40,586 bases of DNA from Dokdonella sp. (GTDB taxonomy: Bacteria > Pseudomonadota > Gammaproteobacteria > Xanthomonadales > Rhodanobacteraceae). This document shows positions 1-7,600 of this stretch, one piece after another. The notes beneath the pieces are model-generated. The model was given only the letters and a program-made list of their open reading frames with translations. It searched no databases and was not told the DNA's origin. Position 1 is the stretch's first letter; each line of letters begins with the position of its first letter. The translations under genes were made by a program, and so were the position numbers. The DNA is taken from assembly GCA_023228465.1 (NCBI GenBank), contig JALOBC010000025.1, forward strand, positions 1-40,586, read 5' to 3'.

Positions 1-42
1 GGATGCCGATCCATCCGTCCCACTTCCAGCCACCGGCCTCCC

Positions 43-783
43 ATGACCACCGCCCAGCTTCTGATCGGCATCCATGCCGTCGAATCCGCCCTGAATCACG
101 ACGCGGACAACCTCGTCGAGCTCTACATCGAGTCGGGCAGCAGCAATGTGCGCCTGAAGGAACTGGGCGAACGCGCGCGCGAGCGCGGCATCAAGCCGCA
201 TGCGCGCGATCGCGCCGCGCTCGATCGCATGACCGGCGGCGCACGCCACCAGGGCGTGGTGGCCCGTTACAAGGCGCCACCCGCACTGGCCGAGTCCGAT
301 CTGGCCGGCCTGGTCGAGCGTGCCGGGCGCGATGCGCTGGTCCTGGTGCTGGATGGCGTGACCGATCCGCACAACTTTGGTGCCTGCCTGCGCAGCGCCG
401 AGGCGGCCGGCGTCACGGTCGTGGTGGTGCCCAAGGACCGTGCCGTCGGCGTGACGCCGGTGGTGCGCCGGTCGTCGGCGGGGGCCGCCGATCGCGTGCC
501 GATCGTGAGCGCCGTCAACCTGGGGCGCGCACTCAGGATCCTGAAGGATGCCGGCGTCTGGCTGGTCGGCCTGGTCGGCGAGGACGGCCAGTCGCTGTAT
601 GAACTCGACCTCAAGGGGCCGTTGGCGCTGGTGCTGGGCAGCGAGGGCGAGGGCCTGCGCCGGCTGACGCGCGAATCCTGCGATTTTCTCGGCGTCATCC
701 CGATGCGCGGCGACGTGGAAAGCCTCAACGTATCGGTCGCCACCGGCATCGCGCTGTTCGAGGCCCTGCGCCAGCGGGCCTAG
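43..783 (+). CDS. rlmB: 23S rRNA (guanosine-2'-O-)-methyltransferase RlmB
   Basis: A 246-residue SpoU/TrmH (SPOUT) methyltransferase. RlmB uses S-adenosylmethionine to methylate the 2'-hydroxyl of G2251 in the 23S rRNA peptidyl-transferase loop. The N-terminal substrate-binding domain (about 1-85) starts with LIGIHAVESAL, typical of RlmB/TrmH. The C-terminal knot has the three SPOUT motifs: DPHNFGACLRSAEAAG near 108-123, VLGSEGEGL near 197-205, and IPMRGDVESLNVSVATGIALFE near 219-240. The length matches the family (E. coli about 243). The ATG at 43 gives the usual N-terminus. In many gammaproteobacteria rnr lies just upstream; only 42 non-coding bases of that side are visible. The family call is very secure. 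The exact guanosine target is assigned by homology. Confidence 0.96.
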   Translation: MTTAQLLIGIHAVESALNHDADNLVELYIESGSSNVRLKELGERARERGIKPHARDRAALDRMTGGARHQGVVARYKAPPALAESDLAGLVERAGRDALVLVLDGVTDPHNFGACLRSAEAAGVTVVVVPKDRAVGVTPVVRRSSAGAADRVPIVSAVNLGRALRILKDAGVWLVGLVGEDGQSLYELDLKGPLALVLGSEGEGLRRLTRESCDFLGVIPMRGDVESLNVSVATGIALFEALRQRA

Positions 784-822
784 CCGCGCCCCGGCACCGG
801 TTGGGCCGGCCTGGCCGCCGCA

Positions 823-878
823 CGCACGGCGCCGCTGCGCTGGTGCCGTGCGTGGTGCGCCCGGGCGAACCACGCACG
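823..878. terminator. Nested hairpins between convergent rlmB and the permease gene
   Basis: CGTGCGTGGT (847-856) pairs perfectly with ACCACGCACG (869-878) across a 12-base loop. An alternative stem pairs CGCACGGCGCC (823-833) with GGTGCCGTGCG (842-852) with one mismatch. The two stems share bases 847-852, so they exclude each other. They sit between two converging genes, which suits a bidirectional terminator. There is no clear T-run on either side. Confidence 0.4.
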
Positions 879-886
879 GCCTGCCC

Positions 887-2062
887 TCATGCCGAGATCG
901 CCAGGCGTTCCGAGCGGTACACCAGCGCGGTGACGACCGTCACCACCAGCGCCAGCGCGAAGCCGCTGGCAAGGCAAAGCGCCACCTCCGGCGCACCGAC
1001 ACGGGCGCCGCGCAGTGCCTCGCTCAGGCCAACCTGTTGTGCCAGCAGCGGCACCGCATACATCCAGGTCTGCACCTTCACCGGCACCACGCTGAGGGCG
1101 ACCGCGGGCAGGGCGGGAACGAACATCAGGATCGACAGGTAGGTCTGCGCCTCGCGGTAGCTCTTGGCAAAGGCCGCCACCAGGGTCTGCAGCGCCGCCA
1201 GCATCACCACCAGCGGCAGCATCAGCAGCAGCGCAAGCACGCCGAAGCGCAGGCCGAGGTCGAAGTTCATGCCGAGCTTGTCGGCCGGCAGGAACTGGCC
1301 CGCGAAGGCGAAGGCCACGATGCAGATGATCAGGCTCGCCAGCGAGAATGCGCAGATCGCTCCGAGCTTGCCGAGCAGGATGCGCCAGCGCGCGACCGGG
1401 TTGGCGAACAGCGGTTCCAGCGACTGCCGCTCGCGCTCGCCGGCAGTGAGATCGATGGCGAGGTACATGCCGCCAATGAAGATGGTCAGGACGAAGAAGT
1501 AGGGCAGCATGCCGAAGATCAGCCCGGCGCGTGATTGCGGCGTGGACTGGTCGCGCGCATCCAGGGTGACCGCCTGGACCAGCGAGGGCGACAGACCGCG
1601 TGCAATCAGGCGCATCATGCCGCGCTGCCGCGAGTACTGCTCGATCATCGTGCGCACGCGATTGACGGGTGTGTGGGCGTCGCGCTGCGAGGAGTCGTAG
1701 AAGATCTCCACCTGTGCCGGCTCGCCCTTTTCCCAGGCCTCGGCGAAGCCCGCCGGGATGCGCAGCACTGCATCGGCATCCTGTTCCTGCACGGTGCGGA
1801 TCGGATCGGCCACCGGCGGCTGCGGCACCAGGCCCATCTGCTCGAGCGCCGCCACCAGGTTCGGTGCGTGCTCGGCGCCGATGACCGGGATCTCCAGCGG
1901 CGCCTCGGCCTTGCTGAACTCGCGGTTGAGGCTGAGGTTGATGATCATCACGAACATGATCGGGCCGATCAGCGGCCCGACCAGCAGGGCATTGGCGAGC
2001 GTGCGCCTGTCGCGCAGGTTCTCGCGCAGCTCCTTCCAGAACACGATCAGGGACGTATTCAT
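887..2062 (-). CDS. ABC-2 type transporter permease, NatB-like
   Basis: A 391-residue membrane subunit of an ABC exporter. It begins MNTSLIVFWKELRENLRDRRTL, the cytosolic 'KEL...RD.R' start usual for NatB/ABC2_membrane_3 proteins. One membrane helix (about 25-45) is followed by a soluble extracytoplasmic domain of roughly 130 residues, then about five more helices in the C-terminal half, with the typical 'LTAGERERQSLEPLFANPV' cytosolic loop. The ATG at 2062 overlaps the stop of the ATPase gene by 4 bp (ATGA), so translation is probably coupled; the longer open frame upstream only runs into natA. NatAB of Bacillus exports sodium, but relatives move peptides or drugs, so the substrate is unknown. 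It is the last gene of a five-gene operon with an XRE repressor. Confidence 0.87.
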   Translation of the reverse strand: MNTSLIVFWKELRENLRDRRTLANALLVGPLIGPIMFVMIINLSLNREFSKAEAPLEIPVIGAEHAPNLVAALEQMGLVPQPPVADPIRTVQEQDADAVLRIPAGFAEAWEKGEPAQVEIFYDSSQRDAHTPVNRVRTMIEQYSRQRGMMRLIARGLSPSLVQAVTLDARDQSTPQSRAGLIFGMLPYFFVLTIFIGGMYLAIDLTAGERERQSLEPLFANPVARWRILLGKLGAICAFSLASLIICIVAFAFAGQFLPADKLGMNFDLGLRFGVLALLLMLPLVVMLAALQTLVAAFAKSYREAQTYLSILMFVPALPAVALSVVPVKVQTWMYAVPLLAQQVGLSEALRGARVGAPEVALCLASGFALALVVTVVTALVYRSERLAISA

Positions 2063-2799
2063 GCGGCCAGGCCCTCCGCGCTGCCGATGATCCTGACGAA
2101 GGCGTCTTCCAGGTTGGCTTCGCCGGTCTGCCGGCGCAGGGCGTCGGGCGACTCGTCGGCGACCACGCGGCCGGCGGCGATCACCACGATGCGGTCGCAC
2201 AGCATGGCCACCTCCTGCATGATGTGGCTGGAAAAGAGCACGCAGCGCCCTTCGTCCCTGAGCTTGCGCATGAAGGCGCGCAGACCGCGCGTGGCCATCA
2301 CGTCCAGCCCGTTGGTCGGTTCGTCGAGGATGACGTTGCGCGGGTCGTGCACCAGGGCGCGGGCGATGGCCGTCTTCACGCGTTGGCCCTGCGAAAAGCC
2401 TTCGGTTCTGCGGTCGAGGATCTCGCGCATCTCCAATGCATCGACCAGTGCCTCGCGGCGTGTCTTCAGTTGCGTGGCCGGGATGCCGTGCAGGCGCGCG
2501 AAGTAATCGATGTTTTCACCGGCCGTGAGGCGCTTGTACAGGCCGCGCGCATCCGGCAGTACGCCGAGGCGCCGACGTACGGCCAGCGGATCGACGGTGG
2601 CGTCGATGCCATCGACCAGCACCTGGCCATGGTCCGGATTCATCAGGGTATAGAGCATGCGCAGCGTGGTTGTCTTGCCCGCACCGTTGGGGCCGAGCAG
2701 GCCGGTGATCTCGCCGTCGCGCGCCGTGAAGGAGACACCATCGACGGCTTTCACCTTGCCCTTGTCGAAGGCCTTGGAAAGATTCTTCACTTCGATCAT
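2059..2799 (-). CDS. ABC transporter ATP-binding protein, NatA-like
   Basis: A 246-residue ATPase that would power the permease encoded next. Visible motifs are Walker A GPNGAGKT (36-43), an ABC signature in the variant form FSQGQ (135-139), Walker B VILDE (156-160) followed by PTNGLD, and the switch histidine in SSHIMQE (H192). The 'GLLGPNGAGKTTTLRML' and 'LPDARGLYKRLTAGENIDYFARLHG' segments are typical of NatA/CcmA-type exporters. Q in place of the second G of LSGGQ is common in the NatA branch. The start ATG overlaps the hydrolase stop by 4 bp and its own stop overlaps the permease start by 4 bp, so the three proteins are probably made together. Transported substrate unknown. Confidence 0.9.
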   Translation of the reverse strand: MIEVKNLSKAFDKGKVKAVDGVSFTARDGEITGLLGPNGAGKTTTLRMLYTLMNPDHGQVLVDGIDATVDPLAVRRRLGVLPDARGLYKRLTAGENIDYFARLHGIPATQLKTRREALVDALEMREILDRRTEGFSQGQRVKTAIARALVHDPRNVILDEPTNGLDVMATRGLRAFMRKLRDEGRCVLFSSHIMQEVAMLCDRIVVIAAGRVVADESPDALRRQTGEANLEDAFVRIIGSAEGLAA

Positions 2800-4373
2800 G
2801 GCGCGGCTCCGTTGAAGTTGATGAAGGCCGGGGTAGGGCCAAGCCGGTCCAGGCAGCTCGCGTCCAGGCCCTTGGGGTCGGTGTTGGCAATGAACTCGTC
2901 GATCAGATGGGGCATGCAGCCGCGCACCATCACCGAATGCCCCTGGCCCCTGGCCACGAGGTGGCGTGCGTTGCTCAGGTGGGCGAGGATCTCCTCGCCG
3001 TAGCGTGGTGGCGTGACCGGATCGAGTTCGCCGGAAAGGATCAGGATCGGCTTGCCGCTTTCGAGCGGCGCGTGGAAATCGGCCGGCATCGCACCCCGCG
3101 GCCAGACCTCGCACTGGGCCTTGATGCCGCGAACCAGGGTGTTGCCGAGGATGGTGTCCTCGTCGGCGGGGTTCTCCTTGAGCAGGGCTGCATCTTCGCT
3201 GCAGATGACACTCATCGACATGCCGCCATCCAGGTTGCCGGACAGGTCGCCGGTGAGGAGCTTGGCCTGGCCGAGCAAGGGGCCGACGTTGCCGTGCGCC
3301 GCTGCATCCACCGACAGGGGCAGCAGGGCCGCCGCTTCGGGTGTGTAGGCGTACAGGCGCACCACCAGGGCCAGCAGGTGCGCACTGAGCATCTGCTCGG
3401 TGTTCTCCCAGTTGCGCGGGTCGCGGAAGCTGACCTTGTGCGGATTGGCGCGCAGCGCGTCGCGCAACTGGTAGAGGGTCTGCATGGGGTCGTCGAAGCG
3501 CTGCTTGCAGGCCGGCGTGGCGGTACACGCAGCAAAATTCAGCGTCAGGGCCGCTTCCAGGTTGCGGGCGAAATCCGCGCCCAGCACCAGCGTGTTCGGC
3601 ACTGGTGAATCGAGCACCATGCTGCGCACCCCGTCGGCGTGGCGCATCAGGTACTGCTGCGCCATGCGCGTGCCGTAGGAAACACCAATGATGTCGAACT
3701 GCGGGGCACCGAGCGCGCGGCGCACGTCCTCGAGGTCCTCGGCGGCAACCGTGGTGGTATAGAAGCGCGGATCGGCCTTCTTCGAGACCTCGGCCAGGCA
3801 GGCCGCCGTGTCTGTGCGCATGCGCTCGTAATCGACCGTTGCGCTGTCCTGCTCGGCCTGTCGCGCCGCCTGTTCGGCTTGCGGGCAGGTCAGCGGGCTG
3901 TTTTTGCCGGTACCGCGCTGATCCAGCAGGACCACGTGGTGGTGCTTGAGCAGCCTGGCATAGGCATCCGTGTTGACGAAGGCCTCGGTTGCCGCCTGGC
4001 CCGGGCCCCCAGCCAGCATCAGCACGAGGTCCTTGCTGGCCGCGTCGCCGGCATCGCTCCTGACGACGGCGAGCCTGAGCTTGATGTGGCGACCATCCGG
4101 CCTGGCGCGATCTTCCGGCACGTCGAATTCATTGCACCAGGCAGCCGTGCTGGCGCCGGAGTTCGGCGCGGAGAGGTCGCAGGCGGTGAAGGTCAGCGAG
4201 CCCAGTCGCCAGGTGCGCGGCGCCGGCGCCTGGCCGGCGCTGTCGGCCTCGGTCGGCGCCGGCATGCTGTGCGCCTCCTGCGCGCCGGCCGGTTGTGGCT
4301 GCAGGTGCACGGCGAACACGGCGGCCGCCAGCAGGGCGGCAAGGTGCCGGCTGGCGCTCTCGATCATCGTCAT
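2796..4373 (-). CDS. Exported alpha/beta hydrolase, S33 peptidase family (tripeptidyl aminopeptidase-like)
   Basis: A 525-residue secreted serine hydrolase. Residues 1-31 form a signal peptide (hydrophobic LAALLAAAVFAV, likely cut after AGA). The alpha/beta-hydrolase core shows the oxyanion segment AGGPGQ (121-126), DQRGTG (151-156), the nucleophile elbow GVSYGTR with Ser232, Asp451 in SGELDPVTPP, and His479 in GQGHSVM. The C-terminal part resembles the TAP-type C-terminal domain of S33 exopeptidases. Several paired cysteines fit a periplasmic protein. I chose the ATG at 4373 because a GAGGAG ribosome site lies about 10 bases upstream; an ATG at 4382 is too close to it. The gene starts right after the repressor stop. 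It probably removes N-terminal residues from peptides. Peptide specificity and any link to the NatAB exporter are inference. Confidence 0.85.
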   Translation of the reverse strand: MTMIESASRHLAALLAAAVFAVHLQPQPAGAQEAHSMPAPTEADSAGQAPAPRTWRLGSLTFTACDLSAPNSGASTAAWCNEFDVPEDRARPDGRHIKLRLAVVRSDAGDAASKDLVLMLAGGPGQAATEAFVNTDAYARLLKHHHVVLLDQRGTGKNSPLTCPQAEQAARQAEQDSATVDYERMRTDTAACLAEVSKKADPRFYTTTVAAEDLEDVRRALGAPQFDIIGVSYGTRMAQQYLMRHADGVRSMVLDSPVPNTLVLGADFARNLEAALTLNFAACTATPACKQRFDDPMQTLYQLRDALRANPHKVSFRDPRNWENTEQMLSAHLLALVVRLYAYTPEAAALLPLSVDAAAHGNVGPLLGQAKLLTGDLSGNLDGGMSMSVICSEDAALLKENPADEDTILGNTLVRGIKAQCEVWPRGAMPADFHAPLESGKPILILSGELDPVTPPRYGEEILAHLSNARHLVARGQGHSVMVRGCMPHLIDEFIANTDPKGLDASCLDRLGPTPAFINFNGAAP

Positions 4374-4374
4374 G

Positions 4375-4578
4375 TCAGGCATTCTCCTCGTCGGGAAGGA
4401 AGATCTTTTCAATCGGTTGCTGGAACAGGCGTGCGATGCGGAAGGCCAGCGGCAGGCTGGGGTCGTACTTGCCGGTCTCGATGGCGTTGACCGTCTGGCG
4501 CGACACTTCCAGCTGCTCGGCCAGGTCGCCCTGCGACCAGCCAAGTTCGCCACGAAGTTCGCGCAGGCGGTTGTGCAT
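4375..4578 (-). CDS. XRE-family helix-turn-helix transcriptional regulator
   Basis: A 67-residue Cro/C1-type DNA-binding protein that is essentially just the HTH domain. It reads MHNRLRELRGELGWSQGDLAEQL, then EVSRQTVNAIETGKYDPSLPLA, then RIARLFQQPIEKIFLPDEENA, with the recognition helix in SRQTVNAIE (about 26-34). Small XRE proteins of this type usually sit next to a membrane-protein gene and repress their own operon. Here the membrane-protein gene ends 6 bp upstream and the hydrolase gene starts 1 bp after this stop. Two matching palindromes flank the promoter at 5241-5270 and are the obvious candidate binding sites. No ribosome site is evident, so translation is probably coupled to the gene before it. 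Confidence 0.93.
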   Translation of the reverse strand: MHNRLRELRGELGWSQGDLAEQLEVSRQTVNAIETGKYDPSLPLAFRIARLFQQPIEKIFLPDEENA

Positions 4579-4584
4579 GCCGGT

Positions 4585-5208
4585 TCAATCGCCGCGGCCG
4601 AGACGGCGCATCAGCCACCAGCGCACCGAACCGTAGACCCAGGCAAGTACCGGAAAGACCCACAGCAGGATGTCGCCCTTGAGCGCCAGCACCTTTGCCG
4701 CGGCGAGAAACCCGAGCGCCATCGACAGGATCGACACGGCGCCGGCCGACACGGCCAGGGCCTGCAGGTGGATGCGCTGCATGAGTTCGTCGCTGCCGAG
4801 GATCATGCGCGTGAATGCCACGCTGAGCCACGCCACCGGCAGGGCCGGCGAGACTGCCACCAGTGCGCGCAGCCAGCCCTGGTCCATCTGGCGCGCATGG
4901 CCCCAGAGCAGGATGACCAGCACGAAGTAGACCGGCATGCTGAAGCTGAACTCGATCAGGAAGCGACGCTCGGCCGGCGACATGGGGCCGGTTTCGGTGC
5001 GACTCACCGAGCGGCAGCTGTAGGCAACCATCGGTACGGAAAGGCTCATCGCCAGCAGGCCGGCCCAGAGCTGCCAGCCACCGCGCATCAGCCAATGGAT
5101 GCCGACGAGCATCAGCGCAAAGGAAAACAGCACGAACAGCCAGCGCTGGCGTCGCGACCAGTGCGCGAGAGGCGCGGTGCGGATGGGGCGTGCCGAGGTG
5201 GGAAGCAT
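4585..5208 (-). CDS. Six-helix integral membrane protein, first gene of the XRE/NatAB operon
   Basis: A 207-residue membrane protein with about six hydrophobic helices, for example FVLFSFALMLVGIHWLM, FSMPVYFVLVILLW and ILLWVFPVLAWVYGSV. It also has the cytosolic stretch SDELMQRIHLQALAVSAGA; a 'DE..QRI.L.A' stretch recurs in small membrane proteins encoded beside XRE regulators. I recognise no catalytic motif. The open frame could start at a GTG at 5253, but that lies upstream of the predicted transcription start (about 5234), so I prefer the ATG at 5208. It is the promoter-proximal gene of the operon running to 887. A sensor or partner role for the repressor is possible but unproven. Confidence 0.75.
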   Translation of the reverse strand: MLPTSARPIRTAPLAHWSRRQRWLFVLFSFALMLVGIHWLMRGGWQLWAGLLAMSLSVPMVAYSCRSVSRTETGPMSPAERRFLIEFSFSMPVYFVLVILLWGHARQMDQGWLRALVAVSPALPVAWLSVAFTRMILGSDELMQRIHLQALAVSAGAVSILSMALGFLAAAKVLALKGDILLWVFPVLAWVYGSVRWWLMRRLGRGD

Positions 5209-5220
5209 GGGCGGAAGGCC

Positions 5221-5238
5221 TGTCAAGGTCACTTGACA
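5221..5238. promoter_or_regulatory. Palindromic operator O1
   Basis: TGTCAAGGTCACTTGACA is a perfect inverted repeat: 7-base arms TGTCAAG and CTTGACA around GTCA. It covers the expected transcription start of the minus-strand operon, where a bound repressor would block initiation. The likely ligand is the XRE protein at 4375-4578. Confidence 0.72.
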
Positions 5239-5240
5239 CG

Positions 5241-5270
5241 ACGATACGCGCACGTGTGTCGCGCTGTCAA
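5241..5270 (-). promoter_or_regulatory. Promoter of the membrane protein / XRE / hydrolase / NatAB operon
   Basis: Read on the minus strand, a consensus -35 box TTGACA (5270-5265) is followed after 18 bases by TATCGT (5246-5241), which matches four of six bases of TATAAT. The -35 lies inside palindrome O2 and the expected start point inside palindrome O1. Confidence 0.65.
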
Positions 5271-5282
5271 GCGACCTTTACA
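5265..5282. promoter_or_regulatory. Palindromic operator O2
   Basis: TGTCAAGCGACCTTTACA is a second copy of the O1 palindrome with one changed arm base (CTTTACA for CTTGACA). It contains the -35 box. The centres of O1 and O2 are 44 bp apart, close to four helical turns, so two repressor dimers would sit on the same DNA face. Confidence 0.68.
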
Positions 5283-5361
5283 ATTTCGCCCAGGGCCACA
5301 TGGCCGGGAGATGCATGCTCCGGCAGGAACCGAAGAGCGCTGCATGCGTGTCCTGGCCCGC

Positions 5362-5389
5362 GAGGGAGAAAGGCGGGATCGCCTCCCTC
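5362..5389 (-). terminator. Stem-loop at the end of the FmdB-type gene
   Basis: GAGGGA (5362-5367) pairs with TCCCTC (5384-5389), and GGCG (5372-5375) pairs with CGCC (5380-5383), leaving a GAAA bulge and a four-base loop. The stem overlaps the stop codon of the zinc-ribbon gene. There is no T-run, so termination is only a suggestion. Confidence 0.3.
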
Positions 5390-5672
5390 AATCGCTGCCG
5401 AGGGTGTCCGGCCCCTTGCCCGTGGTCTTCTCGTAGCGGCCCTTGCCGGCACGTCGGTACTGGGTGAAGCCGTGCGCAGCGAGGTGCTTTTCGGCGAGCA
5501 CGTGCGCCTGGCCGGAAACGACCTGCGGCGCGCCGATCAGGCGGCGGACCGGGCGGTTGCAGGCCGGGCAGTGAGTCAGCGGCGGCTCATCCAGGCGTTG
5601 CAGCCGTTCAAAGCCGTAGCAGCACAGTGCGCAACCGGGCGGCTCGACGGGAACGTATTCATGGATCGGCAT
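5388..5672 (-). CDS. FmdB-type zinc-ribbon protein
   Basis: A 94-residue small zinc-ribbon protein. It begins MPIHEYVPVEPPGCALCCYGFERLQRL, matching the FmdB pattern 'MPIYEY.C..CG..FE'. Metal ligands are C14 with C17 or C18, and C35/C38 in THCPACNRPV. The C-terminal half (AEKHLAAHGFTQYRRAGKGRYEKTTGKG) is typical of the longer family members. FmdB-like proteins are thought to be regulatory or metal-binding, but no firm biochemical role is established. It follows the RNase T gene by 31 bp on the same strand and may be co-transcribed with it. The family is clear; the function is not. Confidence 0.82.
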   Translation of the reverse strand: MPIHEYVPVEPPGCALCCYGFERLQRLDEPPLTHCPACNRPVRRLIGAPQVVSGQAHVLAEKHLAAHGFTQYRRAGKGRYEKTTGKGPDTLGSD

Positions 5673-5703
5673 GGCGACAAGATGCGCCCGTGGCGTGCGG
5701 CAA

Positions 5704-6351
5704 TCAAGCGGGTGGGTGGCCGCGCTGCCAGAACGTGTCCAGTTCGCGCCAGCGATTGACCACCTGGCAGAAGAGCCCGGCCGTGCGTTCGGTGTCGTAC
5801 ACGGCCGAGTGCGCCTGGTTGGCATCCCAGGCATGTCCGGAGGCCTCGACCGCGCGGCTCAGCACGGTCTGGCCGTAGGCGAGGCCGGCCAGGGTGACGG
5901 TGTCGAAACAGCTGAAGGGGTGGAACGGGTTGCGCTTGTGCCCGGTGCGACGTACCGCGGCATTGATGAAGCCGAGGTCGAAGGCGGCGTTGTGTCCCAC
6001 CAGGATGGCCCGCTGGCAACCGTTGGCACCGAGCGCCGCGCGCACCGGCTTGAAGATGGCTTCCAGGGCCGCACGCTCGGGTACGGCAAAGCGGAACGGG
6101 TGGTACGGGTCGATGCCGGTGACTTCCATCGAGCGCGGATCGAGTTCGGAACCCGGGAAGGGCACCACGTGTGCCGACACCACCGGTTCGGGGTGCAGGA
6201 AGCCGGCCTCGTCCATGCCCACGACGACGGCGGCGATCTCGAGCAGGGCGTGGCGCTCGCAATCGAAGCCGCCGGTCTCGACATCGACCACGACCGGCAG
6301 GAAACCCCGGAAGCGCTGCGCCATGCGAGTGGCGCCGGATGCATTGTTCAT
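5704..6351 (-). CDS. rnt: Ribonuclease T
   Basis: A 215-residue DEDDh-type 3'-to-5' exoribonuclease. RNase T trims the CCA end of tRNA and matures the 3' ends of 5S and 23S rRNA and other stable RNAs, usually as a homodimer. All five catalytic residues are visible: D23 and E25 in [11 protein letters not shown]125 in GHNAAFD, H181 and D186 in [11 protein letters not shown]. This is the same numbering and length (215) as the E. coli enzyme, which supports the ATG at 6351 over the longer frame. Basic patches such as [15 protein letters not shown] match the nucleic-acid-binding segments of the family. It is transcribed away from the metallopeptidase gene at 6536. Confidence 0.95.
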   Translation of the reverse strand: MNNASGATRMAQRFRGFLPVVVDVETGGFDCERHALLEIAAVVVGMDEAGFLHPEPVVSAHVVPFPGSELDPRSMEVTGIDPYHPFRFAVPERAALEAIFKPVRAALGANGCQRAILVGHNAAFDLGFINAAVRRTGHKRNPFHPFSCFDTVTLAGLAYGQTVLSRAVEASGHAWDANQAHSAVYDTERTAGLFCQVVNRWRELDTFWQRGHPPA

Positions 6352-6535
6352 CCCGCCAGCATAGCAAGCGGGCGGCGCTCGCCGCTTGACCATCGCGCGC
6401 CGACGGGCGGCGGATGTGAACAATCTTCGCAGCGCGGCAGCCACGGGCGGCACGGCGCAAGATTCACTTGCGGATGACCGGGTCGGCGGTTAGTGTCCAG
6501 TCGGACCCGTACTGGCGGGCAGCGGAGGATCAGCC

Positions 6536-7396
6536 ATGCGTTGGCGCAAGGGTCGCGCGAGCGACAACGTGGTGCGCAGCTCGGGCGGTGGCCGGCGCCT
6601 CGGCGGCGGCCTGGGCATCGGCGGCATCGTCATCGTCGTCGTCGTCGGGCTCCTGTTCGGCAAGAATCCGGGCGAGATCCTGCAGCTCATCGGCAACATG
6701 GGCGGCAGTGCCATGGCGCCCCCCGGGCAGCAGGTCGAACCGGTCGGCAATGACGAGCAGACCGAATTCGTACGCAAGATCCTCGGCAGCACCGAAGATG
6801 TATGGGGGCGGATCTTCCAGGCCGGCGGCAGCACCTACCCGGCACCGAAGCTGGTGCTGTTCTCCGGCGCCGTGCGTTCGGCCTGCGGCGCGGCGTCCTC
6901 GGCGATGGGGCCGTTCTATTGCCCGGCCGACCGGCAGGTGTACCTGGATCTGGACTTCTTCCGCGAGATGCAGCAGCGCTTCCATGCGGCGGGCGATTTT
7001 GCGCGCGCCTATGTCATCGCCCACGAAGTGGGCCATCACGTGCAGAACCTGCTTGGCGTCATGCGCCAGGTGGACGAGGCCGCCCGGCGCGGTACGCCGA
7101 TGCAGGGCGCGACCGGCCTGTCGGTGCGCCAGGAACTGCAGGCCGACTGCTTTGCCGGTGTCTGGGCCAATCATGCCCAGCAGCAGCTGGCGTGGCTGGA
7201 GCCGGGCGACGTGGAGGCCGCACTGAATGCCGCCAGCCGGATCGGTGACGATGCCCTGCAGAAGCAGGCCCAGGGCTATGCGGTGCCCGATTCCTTCACT
7301 CACGGCAGCTCGGCCGAGCGCGTGCGCTGGTTCAAGGCCGGCCTCGCCGGCGGCACGCTGGAGCAGTGCGACACCTTCGGCGCCACGCGGCTGTGA
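6536..7396 (+). CDS. ypfJ: YpfJ-type neutral zinc metallopeptidase
   Basis: A 286-residue membrane-anchored protein of the putative neutral zinc metallopeptidase family (PF04228, YpfJ). A short basic, glycine-rich N-terminus is followed by one transmembrane helix (GLGIGGIVIVVVVGLLFG, about 25-42), which would place the rest in the periplasm. The zinc motif HEVGH lies at 163-167, and the downstream RQELQADCFAGVWANHA segment is characteristic of the family and probably supplies the third ligand. Its substrate is unknown. A strong GGAGG site 7 bases before the ATG fixes the start. It appears to be a single-gene transcript, divergent from rnt and convergent with the isomerase gene. Confidence 0.92.
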   Translation: MRWRKGRASDNVVRSSGGGRRLGGGLGIGGIVIVVVVGLLFGKNPGEILQLIGNMGGSAMAPPGQQVEPVGNDEQTEFVRKILGSTEDVWGRIFQAGGSTYPAPKLVLFSGAVRSACGAASSAMGPFYCPADRQVYLDLDFFREMQQRFHAAGDFARAYVIAHEVGHHVQNLLGVMRQVDEAARRGTPMQGATGLSVRQELQADCFAGVWANHAQQQLAWLEPGDVEAALNAASRIGDDALQKQAQGYAVPDSFTHGSSAERVRWFKAGLAGGTLEQCDTFGATRL

Positions 7397-7540
7397 TCGG
7401 GCGACGCAGGGCGGCGACGAGCGTTCGCCGCGGATGCGTCGGGCATGCCATCACGGGCCCCGCCATGCCCCGCGCGCAAACGCCCCGAGAGCGCATTTCG
7501 CCGCCTGCCGCCGCGTGCGCGCGGAGAGGCTCGAAGGCTT

Positions 7541-7569
7541 GTGGCCAGGATGCGGCCGGCCTGGGCCAC
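7541..7569. terminator. Possible bidirectional terminator hairpin
   Basis: GTGGCCAGG (7541-7549) can pair with CCTGGGCCAC (7560-7569), leaving one bulged base. It lies in the 204-bp gap between the converging metallopeptidase and isomerase genes. No T-run follows on either strand. The rest of that gap shows nothing gene-like. Confidence 0.3.
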
Positions 7570-7600
7570 GCATTGCCTGGGTGCGCGGCGCCGGTGCGCC

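Noticed and set aside
5209-5253. A GTG start at 5253 for the six-helix membrane protein.
   Set aside because: It lies upstream of the predicted transcription start, and its extra residues coincide with the operator palindrome.
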